From Rhodothermaceae bacterium (lineage in GTDB: Bacteria > Bacteroidota > Rhodothermia > Rhodothermales > Bin80), in NCBI GenBank assembly GCA_009838195.1, contig VXSC01000008.1, forward strand, positions 76,288-140,287: a stretch of DNA of 64,000 bases, in the 5' to 3' direction. The translations under genes and the position numbers were made by a program. Each line of letters begins with the position of its first letter. The first letter of the stretch is position 1. The notes beneath the pieces are model-generated. The model was not told where the DNA came from. It saw only the letters and a program-made list of their open reading frames with translations, and searched no databases. This document shows, in pieces, positions 29,817-40,606 of the stretch.

Positions 29817-32134
29817 GGCAAAGGAATTTCGTGCGGTTCGACCGCGCCGGGTGTTAGCTCTCCCCGCTGGATAATCTTGCGCCCTTTACCGCCTCTGCGG
29901 GCGACTTCATATTTGGTTCGACGAATAATCTCCTGCCGCCCGCGCGGGGTTTCGACAGCAACTCCCTCGCGTACCTGGGCGCTGACATTGGCTCCAATCA
30001 GGATATCTTCCGCACCCACACGCATTCCGATGACTCCTTTCCCAGGTCCACTTATCAAGGGAATCTCCTCTGTTGGGAAAATTAGTGCACGCCCCTTTTG
30101 GGAGACTAAACAAACAAAATCATCCCCGACAACCGGCCATACGCCAGAAACTTCATCTCCTTCACTCAGACGCATACACAACCTTCCCTTACGTGTTGAT
30201 ACATCAGAAAATAGTTGTAATTGCTGTCGAAGAACCATCCCCTTGGAGGTGACCGCCACGAGATACCCTAAGGCAGAAACGTCCTCCTCGTCTGATACTT
30301 TGCCCGCTCGCAATACTCTGGGATCGCAAGGAATCGCACCGACAACCCGCTCCTTATCCTTAAAATCAAATAACTTCTGCAGCGGAATCCCATGTCCGGT
30401 CGTGCTGACAATATCGTTGGCTCGGACCGTGTAGGCCCGTCCAAAATTTGTCCAAAGTACCACTGTAAAGCGTGTTCCAGTGCCCAGTACCCATCCTACT
30501 TCATCTCCTTCTCGAATACGAATAGACTGAATCTCGGTATAGGACCCCTGTCTTTTAATCCAACCAGCACGAGTCACGATCACCACAGTATCCTCATCCA
30601 CGATAAAGTCTTCTTCGGAATACTCATAGAGCCCTTCATCCCCCGAAGCCAGTATCGTACGTCGGTCGGTGGAAAACTTCTGCCGTACTTCCTTTAGTTC
30701 ATTCCGAACCAGCTTCCAACGTGCAAGCTCGTCGGCCAGCAACTCCCGGATCTCCTTGGCCCGTATCTGCTTGACTTTGAGCTCATCTCGTACTGCGTCG
30801 ATTTCCAGCTGTGAGAGCCTGTAGAGCATTGTTTCGAGAATGGCATTCGCTTGAGGTTCGGAAAGTATAAACCGGTGGCGCAAGCGCTGTGACCCGTCCG
30901 CCTTATTCTTTGAGGCCCGGATAATCCTGATTGCCTCATCCAGATCATCAAAGATGATGTCAAAACCATCAAGAATATGAATCCTCTCCTCGAGTTGCCG
31001 CAACTCGTATCGCAGCCTTTGTGTAACCACCTCGAGCCGAAATTCCAAGAAATACTCTAGGGCTTCCTGCAGATTAATCCGTTTCGGTTCACAAATCTGT
31101 GGATTCGTCGTTGGGAGAAGACACGTCAGGTTGACTTGGAATCGCGACTCCAATGGCGTGTACTTGTAGAGATAACCCATGGCTGCCTCCACGTTCGCTC
31201 CGCGCTTCAGATCCATCACAATCCGAATATCATCCGTGGATTCATCCCGAATATCCAATAACTGCGGAACTCGACCATCCCCGATAAGATTGGCGATTTT
31301 CTCAACCAAATCACTTTTGTTGATGGCATAGGGAATGGAGGTGATGACCACCTTTGATTTACGTTCAACCAGATAAGTACCTCTCAGAATAATCGCCCCT
31401 TCCCCCTTCTTGTAGATCTGATGTAACTCCTCTTTGGAATTCATCATTCTCCCGCCGGTCGGAAAATCCGGTCCGGTAATGTAGCGGTCCAGCAAACGGT
31501 TCAGCGCATTTGCCGGCCAGGAATGCTTTGACCGCCGAAGCAAAGACTCTACCATGTAGATGGCTCCACTCACAACCTCACCAAGGTTGTGGGGAGGGAT
31601 GCTGGTCGCCATTCCAACTGCAATGCCAGTAGCACCATTGACCAGTAGATTCGGAACACGCGCGGGCAGCACTACCGGCTCTGATAAGGTTGCGTCGAAA
31701 TTTGGCCTGAATGGAACGGTATTCTGACGGAGTTCCTCAAGAAAGGTCATCGCCAGGGGGCGCAATTTTGCCTCTGTATACCGCATGGCGGCGGGCCGAT
31801 CCCCATCAATAGATCCAAAGTTGCCGTGTCCGTCCACCAACGGGTCGCGCAGAGAGAAGGCCTGTGCCATCCGTGCCATTGCATCATAGATTGCACTGTC
31901 TCCGTGAGGATGATACTTCCCCATGGTATCCCCAACGATGGTCGCACTCTTTCTGTACCTTGCGTCGGGGTACAGTCGAAGACCTGCAAACATTGCATAC
32001 AGGATCCGGCGCTGCACCGGCTTCAACCCATCCCGAATATCTGGTAGTGCTCTACTGGTAATCACCGACAGCGCATAATTCAGATATCTCGAATTTGCAA
32101 GTTCATGAAGTGGCGCAGAATCTGTATGGTCCAT
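29813..32134 (-). CDS. parC: Type IIA topoisomerase subunit A (ParC/GyrA)
   Basis: DNA-cleaving subunit, 773 residues. The winged-helix domain has [20 protein letters not shown], the quinolone-region segment [15 protein letters not shown] (about residues 72-86) and the catalytic Tyr in AMRYTEAKL (about residue 119). The C-terminal beta-pinwheel region follows from about residue 500. A single RRGGKG motif near the C-terminus recalls the GyrA box but sits at the end rather than at the start of the pinwheel, so the ParC assignment is favoured but not certain. It forms an operon with parE through a 4-nt overlap. Confidence 0.9.
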   Translation of the reverse strand: MDHTDSAPLHELANSRYLNYALSVITSRALPDIRDGLKPVQRRILYAMFAGLRLYPDARYRKSATIVGDTMGKYHPHGDSAIYDAMARMAQAFSLRDPLVDGHGNFGSIDGDRPAAMRYTEAKLRPLAMTFLEELRQNTVPFRPNFDATLSEPVVLPARVPNLLVNGATGIAVGMATSIPPHNLGEVVSGAIYMVESLLRRSKHSWPANALNRLLDRYITGPDFPTGGRMMNSKEELHQIYKKGEGAIILRGTYLVERKSKVVITSIPYAINKSDLVEKIANLIGDGRVPQLLDIRDESTDDIRIVMDLKRGANVEAAMGYLYKYTPLESRFQVNLTCLLPTTNPQICEPKRINLQEALEYFLEFRLEVVTQRLRYELRQLEERIHILDGFDIIFDDLDEAIRIIRASKNKADGSQRLRHRFILSEPQANAILETMLYRLSQLEIDAVRDELKVKQIRAKEIRELLADELARWKLVRNELKEVRQKFSTDRRTILASGDEGLYEYSEEDFIVDEDTVVIVTRAGWIKRQGSYTEIQSIRIREGDEVGWVLGTGTRFTVVLWTNFGRAYTVRANDIVSTTGHGIPLQKLFDFKDKERVVGAIPCDPRVLRAGKVSDEEDVSALGYLVAVTSKGMVLRQQLQLFSDVSTRKGRLCMRLSEGDEVSGVWPVVGDDFVCLVSQKGRALIFPTEEIPLISGPGKGVIGMRVGAEDILIGANVSAQVREGVAVETPRGRQEIIRRTKYEVARRGGKGRKIIQRGELTPGAVEPHEIPLP

Positions 32135-32795
32135 CCCCTCAGCACAGATCTGATTTATTCCATGAAAATACTGCCAAAAACATCATGTTCCTTTTATAAT
32201 TGCTACGATTCGGTAAAGATGCCCTGCAGTTGATGCTAGGTCAAGTCCTGTCAATGGTGATACGATCTCAAGCTGTATTGGAACCATGCTGCGCATTTTA
32301 CGACATCAAATGTTTTAGGCATGGTTTTATTCTGGGAAGAACGGTCAGGTTTACCTAACTTCAATAAGGTAACCGGGCGCAAATCAATTCTACCTGATCG
32401 TCCAACCGTGCATCTGGGTAAATTAGGGTACTTCGAAAAAATCGCCCCTGCTAACCCGGAAATAGGAACAATGAGAAGCTTCATTTTACTATGGACCACC
32501 GGGACATTTCCCTCCTGACATGTTTTCTTTGTTAGCCTCCAAAGATGCTCTCTTCATATCAGAGTCCACAATGTGCAACGGAGCCGTATCACTAACCGTG
32601 AACTGGGAAAAGCATCCATGACTTGAGAAAGAAGCTACGAGTATCCATGAGCTTCTTCCACGGGCCCACCACGACTGCACTGAGAATCGAGATGCCCCGC
32701 AGAGGTAATACGATTCTATTGCCTACTTTAGGAAGGAATCCTTTCAGAACCACTAAACCAGTATATGATTACCACTCTGTGCAACCATTATAAAC
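32135..32795. other. Intergenic region between divergent parC and symporter
   Basis: About 660 bases between divergently read genes. Short frames on both strands (for example 32321-32518 plus, 32251-32499 minus) show no family similarity I recognise. Promoters of parC and of the symporter should lie here, but I see no clear consensus boxes. Confidence 0.5.
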
Positions 32796-34586
32796 ATGAC
32801 ACCACTTGACTGGACTATTGTAGGTCTTTATTTCCTGATTGTCCTTGGGATTGCCCTGTATTATTCGAAACGTGCCGGGCAGAATACTTCTGAATTTTTC
32901 CTGAGTGGACGACGGATGACTTGGTGGCTGGCCGGAATCAGTATGGTTGCAACCACTTTTGCGGCAGATACACCAATGGCCGTAACAGAACTTGTGGCTC
33001 AGAATGGCATTGCCGGCAACTGGATTTGGTGGAATTTTGCCTTTGGCGGTATGCTGACTGTGTTCTTTTTTGCACGTTTGTGGCGACGATGCGGAATTCA
33101 GACAGATGTGGAGTTCGTGGAGGTTCGCTACACAGGATCGGCCGCCGCCTGGCTTCGCGGAATTAAGGCCGTATACTTTGGCCTGCTACTGAACATCATC
33201 ATTATTGGCTGGGTCTCGCTTGCAATGGAAACGGCCATCAATGTCTTATGGCCGGAATTGACCATCTTCGGGCATACTACGGTCTCGATCGGTGGACTTA
33301 CGATGAGTGCTGCACTGGTGATTGTCAGTCTACTTGTGGTACTGGTTTCCGTTTTTGCACTGCTATCTGGCTTGTGGGGAGTAGCAGTCACCGATGTGAT
33401 GCAATTCATATTAGCCATGATTGGCTCAATCCTGATGGCAATATTTGTGCTTCGTATTCCCGAAGTAGGGGGAATTGCCGGCCTGAAATCACACTTGCCG
33501 GCAGAAACATTTCGCTTCTTTCCTACGATCGGGGAAGCGTCTGGAGCTGTAGCAGCTTTTGCGCTGTCGATCCCCGCTTTCGTTGCCTTCATTGGAATTC
33601 AGTGGTGGAGCAGTTGGTATCCGGGTTCTGAACCTGGTGGTGGTGGATACAGTGCACAGCGCATGATGGGAACTGCCAGCGAGCGAGATGCGACTTTTTC
33701 AGCCCTTTTATTCACCATCGCTCACTACTGCATCCGCCCATGGCCATGGATTATTGTTGCTCTGGCTTCACTGGTCCTCTACCCTGATCTTACCCACTCA
33801 CGAGAAGGGTTTATCCTAGTCATGCGAGACGTGTTACCGATTGGGGTACTCGGGATTGTATTTGCGGCATTTTTGGCTGCATTCATGAGTACGATTTCAA
33901 CCCAATTGAATTGGGGCGTTTCCTACCTAGTGAATGACTTTTGGCGCAGATTTGTGAATCCTGACCGTAGTGAGCGTCATTATGTTTTCGTTTCGCGAAC
34001 TCTCACGTTCATTGTGGGATTGCTGAGCATTCTTCTGGCCACCCAACTTGAATCTATCAGTCAGGCATGGACATTGATTATCACGGCATCTGCAGGACTC
34101 GGGACGGTACTGATCCTTCGCTGGTACTGGTGGCGGATTAATGCCTGGAGTGAACTCGTGGCAACCCTGGCTCCGATTGTGATGGTCCTACTAACATTGT
34201 TGGGGGTTCCGATTCCCGGAATTCAGGAACCCTTCCCATCCAACTTATTTGTTGTCGTGGGGGTGACCACGGCTCTCTGGCTTATAGCTACCTTCTTGAC
34301 AAAACCGACAGATCCGTCTACTCTCGAGGCCTTTTATACCCTGGTTCGACCCGCGGGTCCTGGCTGGCGCCCGATTGCTGCTCTACATCCAGATATACAA
34401 CCGGATGCGACCATTTCTTCTATGGCACGTCAATGGTGTGCCGGAATTGCACTGGTCTATGCCTGTCTTTTTTCGGCAGGTTATTTGATCCTTGGAAACA
34501 CTTTGGCCGGGATTCTGATGCTGCTTGTGGCAATCGCTTCGACCCTCTATTTAAGATGGACGTTTGATCAAAACAAGGCCCATTGA
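32796..34586 (+). CDS. Sodium/solute symporter (SSS family)
   Basis: An inner-membrane sodium-coupled transporter of 596 residues with about 13 predicted helices. Family features are the N-terminal LDWTIVGLYFLIVLGIALYYS helix, FFLSGRRMTWWLAGISMVATTFAADTP (sodium-site region of helix 1-2), the long loop with GFILVMRDVLPIGVLGIVFAAFLAAFMSTISTQLNWG, and a soluble loop near residues 510-540. The WWxSWYPG motif in the middle suggests a sugar or organic solute, but the substrate cannot be assigned. GroES begins 25 nt downstream. Confidence 0.9.
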   Translation: MTPLDWTIVGLYFLIVLGIALYYSKRAGQNTSEFFLSGRRMTWWLAGISMVATTFAADTPMAVTELVAQNGIAGNWIWWNFAFGGMLTVFFFARLWRRCGIQTDVEFVEVRYTGSAAAWLRGIKAVYFGLLLNIIIIGWVSLAMETAINVLWPELTIFGHTTVSIGGLTMSAALVIVSLLVVLVSVFALLSGLWGVAVTDVMQFILAMIGSILMAIFVLRIPEVGGIAGLKSHLPAETFRFFPTIGEASGAVAAFALSIPAFVAFIGIQWWSSWYPGSEPGGGGYSAQRMMGTASERDATFSALLFTIAHYCIRPWPWIIVALASLVLYPDLTHSREGFILVMRDVLPIGVLGIVFAAFLAAFMSTISTQLNWGVSYLVNDFWRRFVNPDRSERHYVFVSRTLTFIVGLLSILLATQLESISQAWTLIITASAGLGTVLILRWYWWRINAWSELVATLAPIVMVLLTLLGVPIPGIQEPFPSNLFVVVGVTTALWLIATFLTKPTDPSTLEAFYTLVRPAGPGWRPIAALHPDIQPDATISSMARQWCAGIALVYACLFSAGYLILGNTLAGILMLLVAIASTLYLRWTFDQNKAH

Positions 34587-34611
34587 TCTTGACTGGATAC
34601 ATCGTTGAATC

Positions 34612-35001
34612 ATGTCGGAGTTGATTATTGTCGGCGATCGCGTACTCATCAGACCCGATAGCGGTGAACAGCAGACCGAATCTGGGCTGGTTTTACCGGC
34701 ATCCGTGGCTGAACGTGACCGAATTGGATCAGGGCGTATCGAACAAGTCGGTCCTGGTCATCTTATCCCAAATCCTGACTATTCTGATAGTGAACCCTGG
34801 GCAGAACCAAAAAAGATCGGAAGATATCTGCCTCTGGAAGCGAATGTCGGCGATTTGGCTTTCTATCAGCGCAAGGAAGCAATCGAATTCACTTACAAAC
34901 AAACGAAATTCTTCATCGTGCCCCATCACGCCATCCTTGCTCTGGTCAGACCAGATCATGAAGACGTAATCAGTGAACTTCTCGATTCAAATCGGCCCTA
35001 G
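34612..35001 (+). CDS. GroES-like co-chaperonin, divergent
   Basis: A Cpn10-fold protein of 129 residues, longer than the usual 95-100. The family pattern is visible as IVGDRVLIRPDSGEQQTESGLVLP, GSGRIEQVGPG, the NVGDLAFYQRKEAIEF strand and FFIVPHHAILALV. The GroEL-contacting mobile loop (TESGLVLP) is close to the consensus. An insertion between residues about 55 and 75 adds the extra length. No groEL lies nearby, so this is probably a second GroES rather than part of the main groESL operon. Confidence 0.85.
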   Translation: MSELIIVGDRVLIRPDSGEQQTESGLVLPASVAERDRIGSGRIEQVGPGHLIPNPDYSDSEPWAEPKKIGRYLPLEANVGDLAFYQRKEAIEFTYKQTKFFIVPHHAILALVRPDHEDVISELLDSNRP

Positions 35002-35129
35002 CCCGTAGATTGTCCTGGGTCTTGAGAAATGACCCCCATCAAGATATTGATATACGATCCTGATGGTTAACGCGACGCTAGAAGAGCTGTGGGCGGAGGC
35101 TTGAATTACCTGGATGCTCTATGAGAGGG

Positions 35130-35203
35130 TGGCGTGGGAGAGACTCGAACTCTCGACCTTGCGATTATGAGTCGCACGCTCTAACCGACTGAGCTACCAC
35201 GCC
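35130..35203 (-). tRNA. tRNA with CAU anticodon (Met elongator or Ile2)
   Basis: A 74-nt cloverleaf on the minus strand. The acceptor stem pairs 35197-35203 with 35131-35137 (GGCGTGG/CCACGCC). The D-arm is TAGCTCAGTCGGTTAGAGC, the anticodon stem TGCGA/TCGCA, the loop CTCATAA with anticodon CAU (plus-strand 35167-35169), and the T-loop TTCGAGT. CCA is not encoded. The anticodon stem and loop resemble tRNA-Ile2 (lysidine type) as much as elongator Met, so the amino acid is uncertain. It is not initiator-like. Confidence 0.93.
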
Positions 35204-35291
35204 AGATGAACGCTTGAACGGAGATAGTCCGAAACGTGTTGCAACCACCTAGGGAAGCACTGGTACTACAAGCACGGATTTTATAGGAAAC

Positions 35292-36461
35292 ATGCACTGG
35301 GATAGTATTATCGGCCAGGGGAAGGTGGTTGAGCTCTTGAGACGTTCCGTAGATTCTGGACGTGTGGCTCACGCGTATCTGTTTCATGGCATGGAGGGTA
35401 CTGGAAAGCGTGCAGTTGCCCTAGCATTTGCACGAGAATTGCAGTGTGAAGGCTGCAACGGGAGCGAACCTTGCACATCTTGTAGGCAGGCAGCCCAATT
35501 GGAGCACCCTGATATACATGTTTTGATTCCTGAACCCAGTGATGCCAAACCCCGGGATGTAGCCGAACGGATTGCGCTACTGGCTGAAGATCCATACGCG
35601 GCGGTAGATTTTGTTCGCGCTCCTACATTGGGATCTGGAAAAAGTGCACCCGAAAAACTTAAGCAAGCATTTTATTCTGTCGAGCGAATCAACCTGCATT
35701 TACGTCAAAAGATGATGATGCGCCCCCTGAGGGGAAGATATCGCATAGCAATCATTACCGATGCAGATACTATTCGCGAGCAGGCCGCAAATACATTCCT
35801 GAAACTTCTTGAAGAGCCTGGCCCTGACACGCTGTTCATCCTGACGACATCCCGAAAAGACCTACTTTTGCAGACGATCCTATCACGCTGCCAGCACGTG
35901 GCATTTGAGAATCTCTCGCCGGATACGATCTCTCGAGCGTTACGCGAGCGCAAAGGAATTGAGATTGAGCTTGCAGAAATTGTGGCGAATATGTCTCAGG
36001 GCTCCTACCTGCGTGCTCTGGAGCTGACTCAGAGCGAAGAACTCCGACGTGACCGTGACCGAGTTTTAACATTTCTGCGTCTGGCCTTCACAGAAAGGTT
36101 TGTTCAGCAAACGAATCTCATCGCAGAGATCAGTCAGTCCAGTCGGGATCGTATCAGGAATTTGCTTCGGCTTCTGTTGAGTTGGATCCGTGATGTTGCA
36201 TTGTACCGGGAGATCGGAGAAGATGCACCGATCACAAATCGTGACCAGAAACAGGAAATTTCAAAGTTCAGCCAGAATCTTCAAAGTGCCGACCTGGATG
36301 CAATGTCTTGTCTCATTGAAGAAGCACTTCTGTTGAGTGAATCGAATGTGAATACAACATTATTGCTGATGAACCTATCACTGAGCCTGGGCAAAGCCAT
36401 GCGAAGCCCACATAGCGGCAAGTTATTTAAACCCCTTACGAGCCTCCATCCAATTTCATAG
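35292..36461 (+). CDS. holB: DNA polymerase III delta' subunit
   Basis: Clamp-loader subunit of the replicative polymerase, 389 residues. It begins with WDSIIGQGKVVELLRRSVDSGRVAHAYLFHGMEGTGKRA (degenerate Walker A). A four-cysteine zinc module follows (CEGCNGSEPCTSC), then the AAA+ core with NTFLKLLEEPGPDTLFILTTS and SRCQ (SRC motif). It sits upstream of ricT, the holB-yaaT order known from Bacillus. Confidence 0.92.
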   Translation: MHWDSIIGQGKVVELLRRSVDSGRVAHAYLFHGMEGTGKRAVALAFARELQCEGCNGSEPCTSCRQAAQLEHPDIHVLIPEPSDAKPRDVAERIALLAEDPYAAVDFVRAPTLGSGKSAPEKLKQAFYSVERINLHLRQKMMMRPLRGRYRIAIITDADTIREQAANTFLKLLEEPGPDTLFILTTSRKDLLLQTILSRCQHVAFENLSPDTISRALRERKGIEIELAEIVANMSQGSYLRALELTQSEELRRDRDRVLTFLRLAFTERFVQQTNLIAEISQSSRDRIRNLLRLLLSWIRDVALYREIGEDAPITNRDQKQEISKFSQNLQSADLDAMSCLIEEALLLSESNVNTTLLLMNLSLSLGKAMRSPHSGKLFKPLTSLHPIS

Positions 36462-36608
36462 TAATCACCTCTTTTGCCGCATCAAAATTCGGTTCTCCTG
36501 ATGTCAGGACTCTGATTTCTCACACGCTCACAGTTCGAACGTTGTTACGTTCGCGGCGTAAATCCAATTCAGTATGCAAGGCCCCTTACTGAAATAACCA
36601 AATCTATC

Positions 36609-37610
36609 ATGGCTTGTGGCGCAAACGGTGCGTGCGGTTGCAGCGGAAGTTCATTAACCGGCTACGGCGGTTGCAACGATAGTTGTCCGTCTGTGCAGAT
36701 TTTTGACTGGCTTCCTGCATCCTCCAAGAATCCCGGTCGGGACCATTGTGATTTGGTCGAAGTCGTATTTAAGGGCCGACGCAGAAAGGTGTATCAAAAC
36801 AAACAAAAAATACCTGTACATGCTGGCGACGACATTATTGTTTCTGCGCAGCGGGGACTGGATTACGGACAAGTTGCGCTCACTGGTGAGTTGGTACATA
36901 TTCGTGCAAGACAGAACCCAAACTATGGCCAAGTCCTCCGCCTAGCCTCTTCAAATGATCGGAGTATTCACGAGGAGAATAGGGAGGCTGAAAAAGAAGC
37001 CCTGCTCGCTGCGAAATCAACTGTTGGGAGACGGCAACTTCCCATCAAACTTGTGGATGCAGAATGGCAGTTTGATCGAAAGCGGCTATCCATCTTCTAT
37101 ACTTCCCAAACTCGGGTTACGATGCGACCGGTCATTAGTGAACTCTGCCGGCACTTTGAGACACGTGTCGAATTCCTTCGCTTGAGCCCTCGCGAAGAAT
37201 CTGCTCGGATAGGTGGCCTTGGTGTGTGTGGGCGAGAGCTCTGTTGTTCTTCCTGGATGCGACAAATTCCACCGGTATCCGCTTCGGCCGCAAAAAAAAT
37301 GCACTTTCCCCTCACTAGTGAAAGATTGACGGGACGATGTGGGCAACTGAAATGCTGCCTGAATTACGAGCTTGAGCAGTATATGAAAATACTTGAGGAA
37401 TTCCCTCGAAAAAACGCAAAAGTGGATACCTCCAATGGTCCTGGGCGAGTCCGGAGCATGAATATTTTCTCCCGCACGGTCCGCGTAAACCTTAACAATA
37501 ATCTGATTGAGGAATTTGACCTCCAGGACATCACGTACATCAAGAAGAAGCGGCCACCGCAGCGTAGTCGTAAATCCGCACACACAAAAAGTCGATCAAA
37601 GCGGCGCTAA
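36609..37610 (+). CDS. ricT: PSP1-domain protein, RicT/YaaT-like
   Basis: A PSP1-domain protein of 333 residues. The N-terminus is very Cys/Gly-rich (five cysteines in the first 26 residues). The PSP1 core shows VEVVFKGRRRKVY, PVHAGDDIIVSAQRGLDYGQV, and the invariant cysteine segments GGLGVCGRELCCSSW and GRCGQLKCCLNYE. In Bacillus, RicT works with RicA and RicF, binds iron-sulfur clusters and affects RNA processing; the role here is inferred. The C-terminus is very basic. It lies 147 nt after holB. Confidence 0.88.
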   Translation: MACGANGACGCSGSSLTGYGGCNDSCPSVQIFDWLPASSKNPGRDHCDLVEVVFKGRRRKVYQNKQKIPVHAGDDIIVSAQRGLDYGQVALTGELVHIRARQNPNYGQVLRLASSNDRSIHEENREAEKEALLAAKSTVGRRQLPIKLVDAEWQFDRKRLSIFYTSQTRVTMRPVISELCRHFETRVEFLRLSPREESARIGGLGVCGRELCCSSWMRQIPPVSASAAKKMHFPLTSERLTGRCGQLKCCLNYELEQYMKILEEFPRKNAKVDTSNGPGRVRSMNIFSRTVRVNLNNNLIEEFDLQDITYIKKKRPPQRSRKSAHTKSRSKRR

Positions 37611-37846
37611 AACTGAGGTATACTGCAATTAGTAGACGTTCGCTTGATGTGGCCGTGTCATGATTCCTACATATCAATGGAAACAATTCGCCTAATCAAA
37701 CAGATTGTAATCTAGCGGGGTTTGGTCTAAGCGGCTGGCTGAGATCTATCGTATACGGAATTATGGCCTGATTCGTGGATATGATTGGATCACTCAATCA
37801 AAATCACGCTGATGAGCACCTGAATTCCCAATAGATTGAATTCATT

Positions 37847-40489
37847 ATGAATACCTTCAATAATATGATTCAAAAGTGTCTGCCCGTATGGGCAGTGAGC
37901 AGCTTTCTGCTCCTATCAACAGCCCTGGCGCAGGGTACTGCCACGTATGAGCTCACCTTTACTTCAACCTGGTCGGCGTCTACACATCCCACAGATTTTC
38001 CATCGAATCCTCATTTTTCTGGGCTAATTGGAGGGACTCACAACAGTTCAGTTACGTTCTGGAGCACTGGATCAACGGCCAGTGCCGGAATCGAGAGTAT
38101 GGCAGAAACAGGAGGGACATCAACACTTCGCAGCGAAGTTAATCAGGCAATCAGTGCGTCAAATGCGGGTGAAGTCATTAGTGGAGGCGGCATTGGTCGA
38201 TCGCCGGGATCTGTAAAAACTACCTTTCAGGTTACCCCTCAGTGGAATCTTGTGACAGTCACCTCTATGCTCGCACCCAGCCCAGACTGGTTTGTTGGCG
38301 TTTCCGGGCTGAATTTGCTGGATAATGATAATAACTGGAGACAGCGAGTTGAGGTTGACTTGTTTGTCTATGACGCGGGAACCGATAGTGGCCCCAACTA
38401 TACCTCACCGAATGACGATACGGATCCTGCAGAGAATATAAGCCGCATCGGTACGTCTCCGTTTTTGGTTGATGGGTCCGTCAAATCAGTAGGAAGCTTT
38501 GTCTTCGAACTGAAATCAAGCACACCCCAGGTGAGCTTATCGGTAGATAATAATTCTGTAGAAGAGGGAGAGGCGGTTACGGTGACCATAGAGTTGTCCG
38601 AGGCTCTGACGAATAATGTGAGCATCCCCCTAAATCTTACACCTGGGACCGCCGAATCCGACGACTACGACAGTACCTCTCCAGTGAATGTCACGATCAC
38701 TGGAGGTCAGACGGAAGCCGACCATACCATCAACACCTATGAAGATAACGATATTCAGAATGAATCCTTCACTGTGCAAATAGATACAGACAATCTACCC
38801 TCTGGAGTGGTGGCGGGTAGTCCCCTCTCGGCACAGGTCACGATTACAGATGACGATGTACCGGAAGTCTCCCTGTCGGTTGATAATAATTCTGTCGAAG
38901 AAGGAGAGACAGTGACGGTAACCGTGGAATTGTCTATACCGCTGACAAGTAATGTGACTATCCCCCTGAATCTCACATCTGGGACTGCTGAATTCGGCGA
39001 TTATGACAGCAGGACTCCAGTGAATGTCACTATCACCGGTGGCCAAACTGAAGCCGACCATACAATCAACACCTATGAAGATAGCGACGCGAAAGATGAA
39101 TCCTTCAGTGTGGCCATAGATGAGGATAATCTACCCGCTGAAGTGATAGCTGGAAGCCCCCGCTCAGTAAATATCACGATCACAGACCCCGATGTGCCGG
39201 AGGTCTCTTTGTCGGTAGATAAAAATTCTGTGGAGGAAGGAGAATCTGTGACCGTGACGGTCGAACTGTCTGACGATCTGTTCAGTAATGTGACCATTCC
39301 CTTGGAACTTACATCCGGAACAGCTGAATCCAGTGATTATGACAGTACGTCTCCGATCAACATAGAAATCATTAGTGGCCAAACTGAGGCCGAGCACACC
39401 ATCAATACTTACGAAGATGACGACATTGAGGACGAGTCTTTTACAGTGGCTATCGATGAGGACAGTCTGCCATTTGGCACCCTGCTAGGTAGTCCAGCCT
39501 CAGCGGACATCACGATCATAGATGCCAGCATGCCGGAAATTTCACTGTCAGTAGATCAAGATTCTGTAATGGAAGGACAATCGGTGACGGTAACGATAGA
39601 GCTGTCCGAGTCTTTGGCAATCAATACGACCATTCCCTTAATACTCACATCTGGAACCGCCGAATCCGACGATTATGACAGCGCCTCTCCGGTGAACATA
39701 GACATCACCAGTGGTCAAACTGAAGTTGAGCATACCATCAACACCTATGAAGATGCCGATACCGAAAATGAAACCTTCACGGTGGCCATAGATGAGGATG
39801 ATCTACCAACCGGAATTATTTTGGGGAGCTCGATTTCCGCCGAGGTCACGATCACGGATAACGATATGCCGGGGATATTGGCCCCCGTCTCTGTGGAGGT
39901 TGACGAGGGGAAATCAGAAGCAGTTCAAGTTTCGCTTATGACGCAACCTTCAAGCGATGTAACCGTGACCATCACCGGGTATCAGAATACCAACATGGAG
40001 CCTGATCAGGAGACACTGACATTTACGCGAGACAACTATAACACTCCACAGACCGTAACCTTAATCACAACAGAGGACAGTGACCTATTAAACGATGAGG
40101 TGACACTGACACTGGCGGCATCGGGAGGAGGCTACGATGAAGTATCTCACACATTGGCGGTGACGATCAGAGACAATATGGGTGTAGGCATTGAAGATGA
40201 AGAGCCAACCATCTCCATTACGCTTTGGGGGAATTATCCAAATCCGGTGTCAGACCTCACAAAAATAGTGTTCGATCTGCCAGAACCAGCACAAATATCA
40301 ATTCGTGTGACCGACCTATTGGGACGGATCGTTCAGACGACTCCCTACGGATGGTATGAAGCCGGCAGAGATCATACGGTAGAGCTTGGCACAGACAACC
40401 TGACCTCAGGAGTCTATTATTATACACTCAGGATAGATACGGGAGATCAAGTTTTTCAACGATCAAAGGCCATGTCAATCGTGAGATAG
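37847..40489 (+). CDS. Secreted spondin-N/Calx-beta repeat protein with T9SS sorting domain
   Basis: A cell-surface or secreted protein of 880 residues. A signal peptide ends at STALAQ (about residue 28). Residues about 32-225 resemble a spondin-N domain (ATYELTFTSTWSASTHP, HFSGLIGGTHN, WFVGVSGLNLLDNDNNW). Four Calx-beta domains of exactly 112 residues follow, each with SLSVDxNSVEEGE and acidic DYDS calcium-site residues. A fifth beta domain follows, then a C-terminal type A sorting domain (GNYPNPVSDLTKI, SGVYYYTLRI, SKAMSIVR) that directs export by the type IX system. Likely a calcium-dependent adhesin; ligand unknown. Confidence 0.9.
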   Translation: MNTFNNMIQKCLPVWAVSSFLLLSTALAQGTATYELTFTSTWSASTHPTDFPSNPHFSGLIGGTHNSSVTFWSTGSTASAGIESMAETGGTSTLRSEVNQAISASNAGEVISGGGIGRSPGSVKTTFQVTPQWNLVTVTSMLAPSPDWFVGVSGLNLLDNDNNWRQRVEVDLFVYDAGTDSGPNYTSPNDDTDPAENISRIGTSPFLVDGSVKSVGSFVFELKSSTPQVSLSVDNNSVEEGEAVTVTIELSEALTNNVSIPLNLTPGTAESDDYDSTSPVNVTITGGQTEADHTINTYEDNDIQNESFTVQIDTDNLPSGVVAGSPLSAQVTITDDDVPEVSLSVDNNSVEEGETVTVTVELSIPLTSNVTIPLNLTSGTAEFGDYDSRTPVNVTITGGQTEADHTINTYEDSDAKDESFSVAIDEDNLPAEVIAGSPRSVNITITDPDVPEVSLSVDKNSVEEGESVTVTVELSDDLFSNVTIPLELTSGTAESSDYDSTSPINIEIISGQTEAEHTINTYEDDDIEDESFTVAIDEDSLPFGTLLGSPASADITIIDASMPEISLSVDQDSVMEGQSVTVTIELSESLAINTTIPLILTSGTAESDDYDSASPVNIDITSGQTEVEHTINTYEDADTENETFTVAIDEDDLPTGIILGSSISAEVTITDNDMPGILAPVSVEVDEGKSEAVQVSLMTQPSSDVTVTITGYQNTNMEPDQETLTFTRDNYNTPQTVTLITTEDSDLLNDEVTLTLAASGGGYDEVSHTLAVTIRDNMGVGIEDEEPTISITLWGNYPNPVSDLTKIVFDLPEPAQISIRVTDLLGRIVQTTPYGWYEAGRDHTVELGTDNLTSGVYYYTLRIDTGDQVFQRSKAMSIVR
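38531..39874 (+). repeat. Four 336-bp tandem coding repeats (Calx-beta)
   Basis: Units at 38531-38866, 38867-39202, 39203-39538 and 39539-39874, all exactly 336 bp with no length variation. They are similar but not identical in sequence. They encode the four Calx-beta domains of the surface protein. Confidence 0.9.
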
Positions 40490-40606
40490 ATTGACCCGAA
40501 GTCTAGGCCTAGCCCTATCAAGGACATCCCATCCTAGATCGTAGCTAACAAGCTTTTCGCATTTATGCTTGGATTGCAAGTGCCCAAGAACTTGCTTGCT
40601 GACTTT

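Noticed and set aside
32251-32518. Small frames on both strands between parC and the symporter
   Set aside because: No domain, no start signal and mutual overlap; treated as non-coding.
38531-39874. Regularly spaced repeats as a CRISPR array
   Set aside because: The 336-bp units are coding, in frame and encode Calx-beta domains; there is no short repeat/spacer pattern.
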